From contig NZ_JAKUJY010000003.1 of the NCBI RefSeq assembly GCF_022664535.1, positions 62,001-126,000 of the forward strand: a stretch of 64,000 bases of DNA, read 5' to 3'. Of the stretch, positions 1 through 8,393 are shown piece after piece (position 1 is the stretch's first letter; each line of letters begins with the position of its first letter). The DNA is from Sphingobium trunci (lineage in GTDB: Bacteria > Pseudomonadota > Alphaproteobacteria > Sphingomonadales > Sphingomonadaceae). Made by a program: the position numbers and the translations under genes. Under the pieces are notes generated by a model. That model did not search any database and was not told where the DNA came from. It saw only the letters and a program-made list of their open reading frames with translations.

Positions 1-1005
1 GACATTCTGGCTGAAGGATGTGTTGGGCATCGCGCCAAACAGTGCCGACAGCGCGGTGCCCACGCCGTCCGCACAGGTCGCGCCGATCAGTTCGCGATCG
101 GTGGCTGGGCGGCCCGCCCCGCCTTCGCAGATGGCGGACACGTCGCCGATGGACTCGATCGCTGAAATGAAGCCCATCAGGCAGAAGCCGAGAATGGCCG
201 ATGCCGACAGGGAAAAGCCGAAATGGAAGGGGGAGGGGAGCATCACCCAGCCCGCGGAGCCGACCGTCGCGAAGGAAACCCGCCCCATCGCCACCGCCAC
301 GGCATACCCGGCGGCAAGACCCAAAAGGACCGATGCGGTCGACCAGATGCCCCGCGCGAAAAAGCTGAGGCCGAGCGTGGTCGCGATCACGACGATGGCC
401 AGCAGCCAGCTTTCAGCCGCGCCATAGGCTGCCGTGCCGCGCGCGGGAACACCGCCTGCCGCATATTGTACCCCCACGCGCATCAGCGTGAGGGCGATCA
501 TCAGGACGACAAGGCCCGTGACCATGGGTGGCAGGGCGAAGCGGATGCGGCCGACAAAGCTGCTGAGGACGGCATGGAACAGCCCACCGAAAATGGCGGC
601 GGTGGCCAGCGGCGCCATGGCGGACGGTCCATGTCCCGTGACGATCGGCAGCATCACCGGCAGGAAGGCGAAGCTGGTCCCCTGGACAAGGGGGAGGCGC
701 GCACCGATCCGGCCGATGCCTACCGTCTGCAACAGCGTGGCGATGCCCGCGAACAGCATCGACATCTGGATCAGATAGATCAGTTCGCGCGGGTCGGGGG
801 AGCCGAAGCCGAAACCGGCCGCCCCCGCCACGATGATGGCGGGGGTGATGTTGCTGACGAACATGGCCAGCACATGCTGGATGCCCAGCGGAATGGCGAT
901 CGCCAGCCCGGGAAAATGGTCCGGGTCGCGGGCCTCCGCCGCCGTCATCAAGGCACGGCCTGGCCTTGCCGACGGAGACAGGCCTTCGACCGCCGGGACC
1001 GTCAT
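1..1005 (-). CDS. NCS2-family xanthine/uracil permease, C-terminus cut by window edge
   Basis: Inner-membrane nucleobase:cation symporter of the NCS2 (xanthine/uracil permease) family. About 335 residues are visible. Read on the minus strand from ATG at 1005, the protein shows successive hydrophobic segments (for example GIQHVLAMFVSNITPAIM and a stretch around LLAIVVIATTLGLSFF). Near the left edge it carries the family signature around FISAIESIGD followed by ATCADGVG and MPNTSFSQNV. The start codon overlaps the stop of the preceding NUP gene in an ATGA, so the two are translationally coupled. With that gene and the TonB receptor upstream it forms a three-step import operon: outer membrane, periplasm, inner membrane. 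Xanthine, urate or another oxopurine is the likely substrate; uracil cannot be excluded. Confidence 0.88.
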   Translation of the reverse strand, partial: MTVPAVEGLSPSARPGRALMTAAEARDPDHFPGLAIAIPLGIQHVLAMFVSNITPAIIVAGAAGFGFGSPDPRELIYLIQMSMLFAGIATLLQTVGIGRIGARLPLVQGTSFAFLPVMLPIVTGHGPSAMAPLATAAIFGGLFHAVLSSFVGRIRFALPPMVTGLVVLMIALTLMRVGVQYAAGGVPARGTAAYGAAESWLLAIVVIATTLGLSFFARGIWSTASVLLGLAAGYAVAVAMGRVSFATVGSAGWVMLPSPFHFGFSLSASAILGFCLMGFISAIESIGDVSAICEGGAGRPATDRELIGATCADGVGTALSALFGAMPNTSFSQNV

Positions 1006-2117
1006 TGCGGGATCGTGTCCTCATAATGGTCCCAATGGGCCAGCAGTTCGTCGATGACCTTCGATCCGACGGCATAAAGGCTTTCGAGCGAGGCACGCAT
1101 GCCCGAATAGCCCTCATTTTCATGGAGAAGATTGTCGGCGGCGGTGACGCCCGGCGGCGGCATGGTATAGTTGCTGCCCGCGCGCAGCACCATGAAGCGG
1201 TTCTTGTCCGCCCGCTTGATCCGGTCGAGATAGTCGATCGCCTGCCAGGTGCCGGTTTCCTCCATGGCGGATGTCACGAAATTGCCCTTGCCCTGGGTCC
1301 AGTAACGCACCCAGTCATTGGCCCAGTCGTTCATCAGCTTGCCGTGCCAGAAGGTGAGCGCCGCCAGTTGATCCCCTTCCAGGACGAAGGGCGGCCGCTG
1401 CGCATTGGGATAGCCCTGATATTTGGCGCGTTCTGCCTGGATGCCCGGATCGTCGGGCAGCTTCATGTTCTTGGTCAGGCCATAGGCCCAATCGGTCAGG
1501 CTGCGATTGACTTCGAATATCTCGCCATTGGGATGGGGCGGGCTGTTGTCGTTCGGACCCTGCTTATCGCGGGGGAAATAGCCATATTTCCAATCCTTGG
1601 GGATTTCGCGCGGATCGATTTCATGCGCCAGGTCTCCATCGACCAGATAGCGCGCCCAGGCCGCCGATCCGATCGACGCGTCTTGCGGATCAATCCCGGC
1701 AATGCCCGCGACCAACCAATAGGCGTGGCTGAGGTCGAAACGCTGGTCGAGGCCCAGCGCCATGGTGGCGGCTGCCGACTTGATGTTGCCGACGCCCGTG
1801 ACCATGGCCAATATCTGGCTGTCCGGATTATAATAAAGGTCGTGATAGGATTGGGGGAAGGGGATTCGCATGTCGAGATGGCGGCGCTCCTTCCAAAGTT
1901 GAAATTCGCCGGGGGCGTCACCGCTGTCCTTGCCGATTTCGAACATGGTGACGATGACGACGCGCACCGGCAATGCATGAGCGCAAGGGCCGCCGGGGGC
2001 GCAGCTTTCCACTGCCGCGGGCGCGGCTTTCTGCTCCGTGGCGGCGCTGGCCATATTCTGCCAGCCGAAAAACAAGAGTGCGGCCGGGAGGATCGCAGCG
2101 CGTGACGGAAACTTCAT
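1002..2117 (-). CDS. NUP-family periplasmic purine nucleoside permease/phosphorylase-like protein
   Basis: About 371 residues, matching the purine nucleoside permease (NUP) family first described in Candida; the family resembles nucleoside phosphorylases in fold. The chosen start at 2117 gives a Sec signal peptide (MKFPSRAAILPAALLFFGW, then an ASA cleavage region), so the protein should act in the periplasm. Typical segments are VRVVIVTMFEIG near the mature N-terminus, VTGVGNIKSAAATMALGL, the serine-rich SAMEETGT and VLRAGSNYTMPPPG. Its start lies 76 nt beyond the stop of the TonB receptor and its stop overlaps the permease start. In this context it more plausibly binds or cleaves nucleosides in the periplasm than transports them; that is inference. 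Confidence 0.85.
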   Translation of the reverse strand: MKFPSRAAILPAALLFFGWQNMASAATEQKAAPAAVESCAPGGPCAHALPVRVVIVTMFEIGKDSGDAPGEFQLWKERRHLDMRIPFPQSYHDLYYNPDSQILAMVTGVGNIKSAAATMALGLDQRFDLSHAYWLVAGIAGIDPQDASIGSAAWARYLVDGDLAHEIDPREIPKDWKYGYFPRDKQGPNDNSPPHPNGEIFEVNRSLTDWAYGLTKNMKLPDDPGIQAERAKYQGYPNAQRPPFVLEGDQLAALTFWHGKLMNDWANDWVRYWTQGKGNFVTSAMEETGTWQAIDYLDRIKRADKNRFMVLRAGSNYTMPPPGVTAADNLLHENEGYSGMRASLESLYAVGSKVIDELLAHWDHYEDTIPQ

Positions 2118-2193
2118 GAAGTCATGCTTTCGAATGGGACAGGAAGTAGGTGCAGGGGGCGCCGGTTCGCACCGGCGCCCCCCGCGCATGTCG

Positions 2194-4641
2194 TCAGAAT
2201 TTATAGCGGATGGTAGCCTGGAAGCTGCGCGGCTTTTCGGGCAGGACGATGGTGCTGCCGAACAGTTCGGTGAAGTTGGCGCGGAAATATTCCTTGTCCG
2301 TGACATTCTTCACCACCAGGCGGAACAGCCAGGGGCCGGTTTCATAGGATGCGCCCAGATCGAGCAGCGTATATCCCGGCAGCTTCACCGCCCGCGACTG
2401 GCCCGAATAGACCGAGTCCACCTTCACCGTGCTGGCACTCAGCGCAATGCCATTGTCGAACGCGTAGGTGGCGGTGGCGGAATAGGTGTTGGTCGGGATG
2501 CCCTGCCGCCGCGATGCTTCCTTGCTGGTGATCGGGATGAAACCACCGGGCTGCCCGCCCAGGAACAGCGTCGGGTCGGTGACGTTCACCATATCCTCGA
2601 TACCGAAGAAGCTGAATGCGCGTCCTGCATTGTAGAAGGTCAGGTTATAGACCTTGGTATTGGTATAGGCGCCGGTCAGCAGAAGGTGACGATCGACCGA
2701 CCAGCGGGCTTCGGCTTCGACCCCCTTGGTCTCGACGGCCTGGTTTACGGTCACCGACTGGGAACTATAGTCGGTGCGCTTCTGCTTGTAGACGGACAGG
2801 GCGGCATAGAGCCTGCCATTCAGCCAGCTGCCCTTGACACCGCCTTCATAGAGCTTGGACGCGCTGATGAAATTGCCGCCGGTGATGTTGCTGATGGCGA
2901 CCTCCGCGCCCTGACCGGCGATGACGGTCGACTGGCGCGAGATGGTGCCATAGGGGATCAGGCCGAAGGGCAGCTTGTAGGAAATGCTGCCGGTCCAGGA
3001 CCAGTCGCCATCGGTGTCGCTGGCGGTCAGGACGCTGGGTACGGTCTGTAATTTCGTCGGGTCGGTCGTCGATTTGACGTGGATGGAATCATACCGCGCG
3101 CCTGCGGTTACATCCAGGCCGAAATTGAAATCGAGGTCCATCAGGCCGGCCATGGAGAGATCGGTATAATAGCCCGTCAGATAGGTCGTATATTTACAGT
3201 TGCATTCGGTCGAGAGCAGGCGATCGGAAAGTGGCGTATAGCCCTGCGTCAGGTCGACGCGATGGAAATATTCGAAATTGAAGTCGTCGCCATGCCGGAA
3301 ATGCGTGTAGCGGATCGATGGCGATGCCTGGAAGGAGAATTTGCCCAGATCGCTTTCGATCTTCTTCGAAATGGTGATCTTGTTTTCCATGACGTAGGAG
3401 TTATGGAACTGGGAAAAACCATAGGCATTCTCGTTCAGATTTTTATATCCGTCGTAGAAGAACTGGTTCTTGATCTCCCAATCATTGCCTGCATCATAGA
3501 TAATGTCGAAATAAGCGGTCTTGGCCGTGTTGTTCAGCTTGTCATTGGGGCCGGTCAGTACGTCCCGGCGGCTCAATGTGGTTGTGCCCGTATTCTGCAA
3601 CGCCAACCAGGGATAGGCAGTGAAGCTGGCATTGGTCACTGTTGCCGGACCAGCGAAGAAGAAGGGATTGAAACTGCCGACTGCCTGGAATTCGCTCTGT
3701 GACAACTGGCCGTCGCCGTTGGTATCCAGCGGTTTCGCCGTGCCGGTGATATAGGTGCCATGATCGACCAGCGCCTGCGTCAGGCGGTTCCAGCCGCCAT
3801 TCTGCTGACCCTTGTAATCATGATACATGCCGCCGAATTCGATCCGCAGCGAACTGCTGAGATCCGCGTCGAAGGAGGACTGGAGGATGGTCTGCCGCGT
3901 CGACATGTTGCGGTAGTAGCTGCCTGAATCTTCCACCTCGCCATAGAGGCTGTATCCGAACTCTTGGCTGCCCAGCTTGGCCGGGCCGCGGACGCTGGCG
4001 CTCAGATCCTTCTTGCCCCAGCTGCCGGTGACGAAACTGATATCGCCTTCAGGTTCGGTCAGCAGCGACCCGCCCTTGCCGCGCGCCGATTTCGGCACGA
4101 AATTCATGTAGCCGCCGGTCTTGGACGGGCCGAAGATCGGCGAAGCCGGGCCGCGGACGATGTCGATGCGGTCGGAGGCTCCGATCGGCGTCGGATAGTT
4201 GCCCGGATTGTCGAGGCGGCGCATGCCGCGGAAATAGACTTCGCCCGGCGTGCCGCGAATGTCGAGCGCGCCGCCCACCCCGAAGAAGGAGTTTGTGAAG
4301 GTGCCCGGCGCCTGGGCGACCAGGTCGTAGATATCGGTAATGCCGAACCGTTCCATCTGCTCGCCGCTGATGCTGGAAGCAGAGCGCGGGGTTTCGAGAA
4401 GCGTCTTGCCGAAGCCGAAGACCGAACCGATATCGTCGGTGGGCAGGGCGTTGAGGGCGCCGGTGACGACGATCGTGTCGGCCGCGTTTTCCGTCCCGGC
4501 GGGGTCAGGTGCCTGTGCCCAAGCCGCCTGGGTCAGCGCGGTGCAGGAAAGCAGGCCCGCCGCGCTCAGAGCCATGGATCTGCGCAGATAGCCTCGCCGG
4601 AATTTCGCATCCTTGCTTACAGCAACTTTATGTATCGCCAT
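2194..4641 (-). CDS. TonB-dependent receptor, candidate purine/nucleoside importer
   Basis: Outer-membrane TonB-gated receptor of about 815 residues. The start at 4641 is preceded by an AAGGGGACA ribosome-binding site and opens a long basic signal peptide (residues 1 to about 42, ending near TQAAWAQA). A TonB box-like segment DTIVVTGA follows. The plug domain contains SISGEQMERFGITDI, DIRGTPGEVYFRGMR and DRIDIVRGPASPIFG. The last residues are FQATIRYKF, with the terminal Phe needed for barrel assembly. Lying first in an operon with a NUP protein and an NCS2 permease, it most likely imports purines or nucleosides. The receptor sequence alone does not reveal the ligand, and siderophore receptors share its general features. 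Confidence 0.88.
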   Translation of the reverse strand: MAIHKVAVSKDAKFRRGYLRRSMALSAAGLLSCTALTQAAWAQAPDPAGTENAADTIVVTGALNALPTDDIGSVFGFGKTLLETPRSASSISGEQMERFGITDIYDLVAQAPGTFTNSFFGVGGALDIRGTPGEVYFRGMRRLDNPGNYPTPIGASDRIDIVRGPASPIFGPSKTGGYMNFVPKSARGKGGSLLTEPEGDISFVTGSWGKKDLSASVRGPAKLGSQEFGYSLYGEVEDSGSYYRNMSTRQTILQSSFDADLSSSLRIEFGGMYHDYKGQQNGGWNRLTQALVDHGTYITGTAKPLDTNGDGQLSQSEFQAVGSFNPFFFAGPATVTNASFTAYPWLALQNTGTTTLSRRDVLTGPNDKLNNTAKTAYFDIIYDAGNDWEIKNQFFYDGYKNLNENAYGFSQFHNSYVMENKITISKKIESDLGKFSFQASPSIRYTHFRHGDDFNFEYFHRVDLTQGYTPLSDRLLSTECNCKYTTYLTGYYTDLSMAGLMDLDFNFGLDVTAGARYDSIHVKSTTDPTKLQTVPSVLTASDTDGDWSWTGSISYKLPFGLIPYGTISRQSTVIAGQGAEVAISNITGGNFISASKLYEGGVKGSWLNGRLYAALSVYKQKRTDYSSQSVTVNQAVETKGVEAEARWSVDRHLLLTGAYTNTKVYNLTFYNAGRAFSFFGIEDMVNVTDPTLFLGGQPGGFIPITSKEASRRQGIPTNTYSATATYAFDNGIALSASTVKVDSVYSGQSRAVKLPGYTLLDLGASYETGPWLFRLVVKNVTDKEYFRANFTELFGSTIVLPEKPRSFQATIRYKF

Positions 4642-5171
4642 CGAAATGTCCCCTTTTTTTGTCCGCCGAGCCATCGATTATGCGCAGCTCATCCGGCCAT
4701 TTTACCCGGTCCCACATCCCTCCCACATATTTGAAAATCCGCGGCTCTTGGTCATTATGCCGCTTTCAGCAGCATCGAAATTTCAGTTGGCCGACCTGTT
4801 TTCCTGTTTTGATTTCGAAACACTGGAATCGCATCCAGTTACCCCTGGCACAGGAAGGGTCATTGCCTCCCCCGTGGATTTCCTGAATCGCACCTGCGGC
4901 CCGCATTCCCGTCCGGAAAAGGCGCGCGGACCCCGCCCTGTCATGATTGACAGCAGGAGGAACTGACGGTCCAGTTGCGGAGAATGGGGGCAGCGGCGGC
5001 ATCAGCGTCGCCGGACGAGCGCATATATGCGCACCGATTGAAGCCGGAATATGGCCGGTCTGGTCACCCTTGCTATCACCCCCAAATGTTGCAGCAGAAA
5101 TTAAACGCTTGACCTGATGCGTTCAAACGCAATGAACTCGACAGAGCGTTGCCATAATTAGAGTGGGTTCG
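4642..5171. promoter_or_regulatory. Divergent regulatory region between TonB receptor and LysR gene
   Basis: This 530-base gap separates the leftward receptor operon from the rightward LysR gene and holds no convincing gene. Nearest the receptor is a pyrimidine run that gives its transcript a purine-rich ribosome-binding site. Nearest the LysR gene are a 6+6 palindrome (5118-5131) and GTTGC half-sites at 5088-5093 and 5148-5152. The length is generous for two promoters, so a distal operator or a long leader is possible. Confidence 0.6.
5118..5131. promoter_or_regulatory. Palindrome TGCGTT-CA-AACGCA, candidate LysR operator
   Basis: Perfect 6-base arms with a 2-base spacer, starting with T and ending with A as LysR boxes do, although with 12 rather than 11 intervening bases. 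It lies 40 bases upstream of the LysR start, a usual place for an autoregulatory site. Its function is inferred from position only. Confidence 0.4.
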
Positions 5172-6113
5172 ATGCCGGCCTTTTCCCGTTTCCTGCGTTA
5201 TTTCATGGCCGTCGGCCGATTGGGGTCGATACGCAAGGCGGCGGAGGAACTGAATATCTCCGCCTCGGCCATCGATCGGCAGATTCTGAATGTCGAAGCC
5301 GACATCGGCATGCCGCTGTTCGAACGCTTGCCCACCGGCCTGCGACTGACGGCGGCCGGTGAAATCATGATGGCGGCGGGCATGAAATGGCAGAAGAATC
5401 TGGTCGACGTGCGTGCCCAGATCGCGGATCTGCGGGGTTTGAAGCGCGGCCATGTGGACATTGCCATCATCGACGCATTGGCCAAGGGATATATTCCATC
5501 GGCGATACGCTCCATTCAGAGCCGTTATCCGGGCATCAGCATTGGCGTCAGGGTGCAGGAAAATGACGCGGTACGCGCGTCCATCGCCCGGGGCGAGGTG
5601 GATTTCGGCATATTGTTCGAACCGCGAACGTTCCGCGACCTGACCGTCAGGGCATTTGTGGAGGTAGTGCTGGGATTCCTGACCCCGGCGGGGCATCCGT
5701 TCGGTGCCCAGCGCGAGGCCCGCTTTTCCGACAGCTTCGGTTCACCCCTGATCGTCCCGGCCGAACCATTGGCGGTGTGCCAGCAGGTTGCGGTGCTCGA
5801 AGGGGTGAATGGCGTGGTCCTCGACCGGGCGGTCAGTTCGGACAATATCCAGATGATTACGTCTCTGGTGCTCCAGGGGGCAGGCATCGGTATTCTGACC
5901 TCGCTCGACGTGATTACCGAAGTGCGCCGTGGCCTTCTATCCTTCACCAAGATTTCCGACCCGATATTGCGTCCCATGACCCTTGCGCTGTGCACGGCGA
6001 CGGCGCGTACTCCATCCTATGCGGCCAATATTGTTCTGGGGGAGATTGAGAACGGTTTTGCCGAGCTCAGCTATCCGGTGTCGATTGAGGCCGGCGCGGA
6101 TATGGACAACTGA
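5172..6113 (+). CDS. LysR-family transcriptional regulator of the purine import operon
   Basis: Transcription regulator of 313 residues with an N-terminal winged helix-turn-helix (FSRFLRYFMAVGRLGSIRKA, then AEELNISASAIDRQI and the wing around FERLPTGLRLT) and a C-terminal periplasmic-binding-like effector domain from about residue 90 (GHVDIAIIDALAKGYIPSAI onward). ATG at 5172 was chosen; an in-frame GTG at 5163 is also possible because neither has a strong ribosome-binding site. It is divergent from the TonB/NUP/NCS2 operon and co-directional with the phosphoribosyltransferase, so a purine ligand and control of one or both neighbours are likely. It is also the nearest regulator to the large catabolic operon. 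Confidence 0.9.
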   Translation: MPAFSRFLRYFMAVGRLGSIRKAAEELNISASAIDRQILNVEADIGMPLFERLPTGLRLTAAGEIMMAAGMKWQKNLVDVRAQIADLRGLKRGHVDIAIIDALAKGYIPSAIRSIQSRYPGISIGVRVQENDAVRASIARGEVDFGILFEPRTFRDLTVRAFVEVVLGFLTPAGHPFGAQREARFSDSFGSPLIVPAEPLAVCQQVAVLEGVNGVVLDRAVSSDNIQMITSLVLQGAGIGILTSLDVITEVRRGLLSFTKISDPILRPMTLALCTATARTPSYAANIVLGEIENGFAELSYPVSIEAGADMDN

Positions 6114-6153
6114 TTGCTTGCGCGGTGCAGAGCCGATAAGCGAGGAGATCAAC

Positions 6154-6180
6154 TTGACCCTTCAACTGGATTCGCCTTGA
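6154..6180 (+). other. Possible 8-residue leader ORF coupled to the phosphoribosyltransferase start
   Basis: A TTG codon at 6154 follows a strong GAGGAG (6142-6147) at ideal 6-base spacing and opens a frame reading M-T-L-Q-L-D-S-P. Its TGA (6178-6180) overlaps the ATG of the next gene as TGATG. The downstream gene has no ribosome-binding site of its own at a normal distance, so ribosomes could load here and reinitiate. This is a pattern, not proof; there is no obvious attenuator sequence in the peptide. Confidence 0.35.
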
Positions 6181-6710
6181 TGAGCAGTTCTGCCGACCCT
6201 ATTCTCCATCCCATCAGCTATGAGGCATTTCTGGCTGATGTGCAGACGCTGGCGCGCAAGATCGAGCAGGACGAGTGGAAACCCGACTTCATCATCGGCG
6301 TGGGCCGGGGCGGGTTGGTGCCGGCCGTCTATATTTCGCATCAACTCAAGCTGCCGATGCTCTCGGTCGATCACAGCTCCAAGGTTCCGGGATTTGCCGA
6401 CGAACTGCTGGGCAAGGTTGCGGCCAAGAGCGCGGCGGGCGTCCGCCTGCTGTTCGTCGACGACATCAACGACAGCGGCGGCACCATCGATTATATCCGG
6501 CGGCTGCTGGGCGACAATGGCTGTGAGGCTGGCAATCTGCGCTTTGCCGTGCTGCTGAACAACAGCCGCTCCCGCGCTTCGGTCGATTACTGGTCGGACA
6601 TGATCGATCGCGATGTCGACAAGCGCTGGTTCGTCTTTCCCTGGGAAGCGGTAGGCAAGAATGAGACTATCGTGGCGGAAGCGCTGTCCGTTCCCGAGCG
6701 TCTGGCCTGA
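6180..6710 (+). CDS. Purine phosphoribosyltransferase, xanthine-guanine type
   Basis: Cytosolic salvage enzyme of 176 residues that would join a purine base to PRPP. The PRPP-binding loop is clear (RLLFVDDINDSGGTI, near residue 95). The N-terminal GVGRGGLVPAVYIS matches the SRGGLVPG region of xanthine-guanine phosphoribosyltransferases, and the length fits that class better than larger hypoxanthine enzymes. ATG at 6180 overlaps the stop of a short upstream frame. It sits 66 bases after the LysR gene in the same direction, opposite the catabolic operon, whose last gene ends only 4 bases beyond it. It would recover bases for nucleotide synthesis while the neighbouring operon degrades them. Hypoxanthine specificity cannot be excluded. 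Confidence 0.85.
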   Translation: MSSSADPILHPISYEAFLADVQTLARKIEQDEWKPDFIIGVGRGGLVPAVYISHQLKLPMLSVDHSSKVPGFADELLGKVAAKSAAGVRLLFVDDINDSGGTIDYIRRLLGDNGCEAGNLRFAVLLNNSRSRASVDYWSDMIDRDVDKRWFVFPWEAVGKNETIVAEALSVPERLA

Positions 6711-6714
6711 TCCT

Positions 6715-7278
6715 TCAACTCTGAAGAATAGAGCGCCGTAGCATCGGATAGCGGCGGAGCCAGCCTTTCGCCGCGATCCGGGCTTCGAATTGCGCATATT
6801 TGGCGCCGGAGAAGGCAGACGTCGGCGCCAGCTTCAGGGAGAACAGATCCTCCAGTCCCAGCGGTGCGTTAACCTCCAGCAGCCCGTCATCCGTCAGCCT
6901 GATTGCCACCGCGGTGGCCGTTTCCGGCCAGAAGGTCATGGCGTCGGCGACCGACCGGTAGGGCCGGTCTCCATTGCGTGTGTGCATCCGGGCCTGATTC
7001 TTGACGGACCAGTCGAACTGAGGCAATCGGCGCGAAAGACCGGTTCCGATTGCGACGTCCCATGCTGCATCCCGTCTATCGGGATTGAACCAGACCGTGT
7101 CGACATCGCCATAGGGTGGTCGCGGCGCATAACCATGAAGATGGTCCCAGACGGCGTCGCGCACAAAACCTGCGGCGATCCAGCAATCAGTGAGGCCGAG
7201 TGAGCGCACCGCCCGAAGCGCCGACAATCGCGCCGCGTCGGCCAGGATCAAGGCCGTCAGATCGCCCCGGTAGCGCAT
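6715..7278 (-). CDS. Nucleotidyltransferase-like protein (COG3575 type) at the end of the purine operon
   Basis: A 187-residue protein resembling the small nucleotidyltransferase-fold family of COG3575/DUF925. Visible features are an N-terminal helix, CWIAAGFVRDAVWDHLHG (the G-x-V-R-D element of pol-beta-like transferases), then GDVDTVWFNPDRRD with the paired acidic residues expected for metal binding, and later LTDDGLLEVNAPLGLEDLF. The substrate is unknown in the family. It follows the adenine deaminase after 18 bases and ends convergently with the phosphoribosyltransferase. Its place as the last gene of a purine operon is suggestive, but it may simply be co-transcribed. Confidence 0.75.
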   Translation of the reverse strand: MRYRGDLTALILADAARLSALRAVRSLGLTDCWIAAGFVRDAVWDHLHGYAPRPPYGDVDTVWFNPDRRDAAWDVAIGTGLSRRLPQFDWSVKNQARMHTRNGDRPYRSVADAMTFWPETATAVAIRLTDDGLLEVNAPLGLEDLFSLKLAPTSAFSGAKYAQFEARIAAKGWLRRYPMLRRSILQS

Positions 7279-7296
7279 ACGAGCGCCGATTCCGCC

Positions 7297-8313
7297 TCAG
7301 TGCGCCGCGAGCCAGGCATCGACCTGCTCCACATGCTTGCGGGCGATGTCGGCGGGCAGGAAAGAGCCGGTGAAGCTGTTGCGGGCAAGCTCGGCCAGTT
7401 CCGCCTTGCCCAATCCCCGTCCGGCGGCGATGGCGCGATAATTGTCGGCGACATAGCCGCCAAAATAGGCGGGATCGTCGGAATTGACCGTTGCCTTCAG
7501 GCCCAGCGCCAACATCCGGTCGATCGGATGATCCTCGATCCGGTCTACGACGCAGAGCTTGAGGTTGGAAAGCGGGCAGACGGTCAGCGTCATGCCGGAT
7601 TGCACGAGGCGATCGACCAGCGCGTTATCCTCCAGTGCCCGGTTGCCATGGTCGATGCGTTCGACCTTCAGCAGGTCCAGCGCCTGCTTCACATAGTCGG
7701 GCGGGCCTTCCTCCCCCGCATGGGCGACAAGGCGCAATCCCCTGGCGGCGGCGGCGGTGAAGACTCGGGCGAATTTTTCCGGCGGATGTCCCAGTTCGGA
7801 GGAATCGAGCCCGACCGCCATGATACGGTCGAGCCAGGGCTCGGCCATGGCCAGCGTTTCGAAAGCGGTTTCCTCGCTCAGATGGCGCAGGAAGCTCATG
7901 ATCAGGTTGCTGCTGATGCCATGCCGCGTCTCGGCCTCTTCCATGGCGGAAAGCAGGCCTTCGATCACCTCGGCAAAGGGGATTCCGCGATCGCTATGGG
8001 TCTGCGGGTCGAACATGATTTCGGCATGCACCACCCCGTCCGCGGCCGCCCGGTCGAAATAGGCGGCGGCGAGGTCGTGGAAATCCGCCCTAGTCCGCAA
8101 CACGTCCGCGCCCGCATAATAGATGTCGAGGAAATCCTGAAGATTGCCGAAGGCATAGGCTGCCCGCACTTCCTCCACCGATGCATAGGGAATGGATATG
8201 CCATTGCGCCGGGCAAAGGCGAACATCTGTTCAGGTTCCAGGCTTCCCTCGATATGCAAGTGGAGTTCGGCCTTGGGCAGGCCGGTGATGAAGGCGTCGA
8301 GATCGGTCATCAT
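7297..8313 (-). CDS. Adenine deaminase of the adenosine-deaminase-like family
   Basis: A metal-dependent deaminase of 338 residues in the adenosine deaminase superfamily. The N-terminal metal-binding motif is LPKAELHLHIEGS (His18, His20). Then come LRLVAHAGEEGPP (third His and catalytic Glu), VERIDHGNRALED, VCPLSNLKLC and KATVNSDDPAYFGGY (metal Asp). The wording of these motifs, especially YYAGADVLRT and DSSELGHPP, matches the bacterial and yeast Aah1-type adenine deaminases rather than true adenosine deaminases, which suits an operon that next needs hypoxanthine. Two adjacent ATGs (8313 and 8310) are possible starts. It is separated from the HAD gene by 80 bases, the longest gap in the operon, so an internal promoter is possible. 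Confidence 0.88.
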   Translation of the reverse strand: MMTDLDAFITGLPKAELHLHIEGSLEPEQMFAFARRNGISIPYASVEEVRAAYAFGNLQDFLDIYYAGADVLRTRADFHDLAAAYFDRAAADGVVHAEIMFDPQTHSDRGIPFAEVIEGLLSAMEEAETRHGISSNLIMSFLRHLSEETAFETLAMAEPWLDRIMAVGLDSSELGHPPEKFARVFTAAAARGLRLVAHAGEEGPPDYVKQALDLLKVERIDHGNRALEDNALVDRLVQSGMTLTVCPLSNLKLCVVDRIEDHPIDRMLALGLKATVNSDDPAYFGGYVADNYRAIAAGRGLGKAELAELARNSFTGSFLPADIARKHVEQVDAWLAAH

Positions 8314-8393
8314 CCTGATCTAGGGAGCCGTCAGCCGGGCGGCAAATGCAATATTCGCCATGGGGCGTTGCCCGGTTGCATGCGGAAAAGGGA

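Noticed and set aside
20..1057. Overlapping plus-strand frames at the left edge
   Set aside because: Antisense to the NCS2 permease, whose hydrophobic segments and QNV signature read cleanly on the minus strand.
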